From: UBA5972 sp964637875
Lineage (GTDB): Bacteria; Pseudomonadota; Alphaproteobacteria; Rhodobacterales; Rhodobacteraceae
Reading direction: 5' to 3'
Length of the DNA stretch: 6,358 nucleotides
Assembly: GCA_964637875.1 (NCBI GenBank)
Contig: CAZWXK010000089.1
Span: 1 to 6,358 of the forward strand
Part shown: positions 6,343-6,358 of the stretch, piece after piece
How the letters are laid out: every line of letters starts with the position of its first letter
Numbering within the stretch: the first letter of the stretch is position 1
Made by a program: the position numbers and the translations under genes
The notes under the pieces: generated by a model
Databases searched by the model: none
Seen by the model: only the letters and a program-made list of their open reading frames with translations
What the model was told of the DNA's origin: nothing

Positions 6343-6358
6343 ACCCCCGAGAGTATTT
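6322..6358. repeat. Candidate dispersed intergenic repeat, cut by window edge
   Basis: The hairpin followed by CCCCCGAGAGTATTT resembles a hairpin-plus-CCCGAGGATATTT element that I recall recurring after genes in Rhodobacter-type genomes. Only one copy lies in this window and its right end is cut off, so repetition cannot be shown here. The match is from memory and is the main hint to the order of the host. Confidence 0.4.

Overview
This 6.4-kb window comes from a GC-rich bacterial chromosome. Codon choice, protein style, gene packing and a GC-rich hairpin followed by an AC5GAG-AGTATTT tail at the right edge suggest an alphaproteobacterium, most likely of the Rhodobacterales (Rhodobacter/Paracoccus type). 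That placement is inferred from the sequence and from recollection of such genomes, not from a database match. There are six protein-coding genes. No RNA gene, insertion sequence, CRISPR array or phage gene is visible.

Left part (1-1888): a family-10 (fucosyltransferase-like) glycosyltransferase on the + strand converges on an HSL-type alpha/beta-hydrolase (esterase) on the - strand, with 10 bp between their stops. The glycosyltransferase frame is open to the left edge, so its true start may lie outside the window.

Middle part (1889-4299): a 156-bp divergent intergenic region separates the esterase from a + strand run. That run is a GNAT acetyltransferase of the phosphinothricin/methionine-sulfoximine type, a soluble TerB-plus-J-domain protein (DjlA/DjiA-like), and an endonuclease/exonuclease/phosphatase (EEP) superfamily protein. 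The last two overlap by one base (TGATG) and are probably translationally coupled. The EEP gene runs into 100 Ns (4300-4399), an assembly gap, and loses its extreme C-terminus.

Right part (4400-6358): an M3-family oligoendopeptidase F with an intact HExxH zinc site. Its start codon directly follows a long imperfect hairpin that would bury the likely ribosome-binding site. A strong GC hairpin after its stop is a probable terminator and perhaps part of a dispersed repeat.

Apart from the coupled pair, the genes look like ordinary chromosomal enzymes with no evident shared pathway. I see no convincing undescribed multi-gene system. The points most worth checking are the pepF leader hairpin, the TerB-J/EEP coupling and the right-edge repeat.
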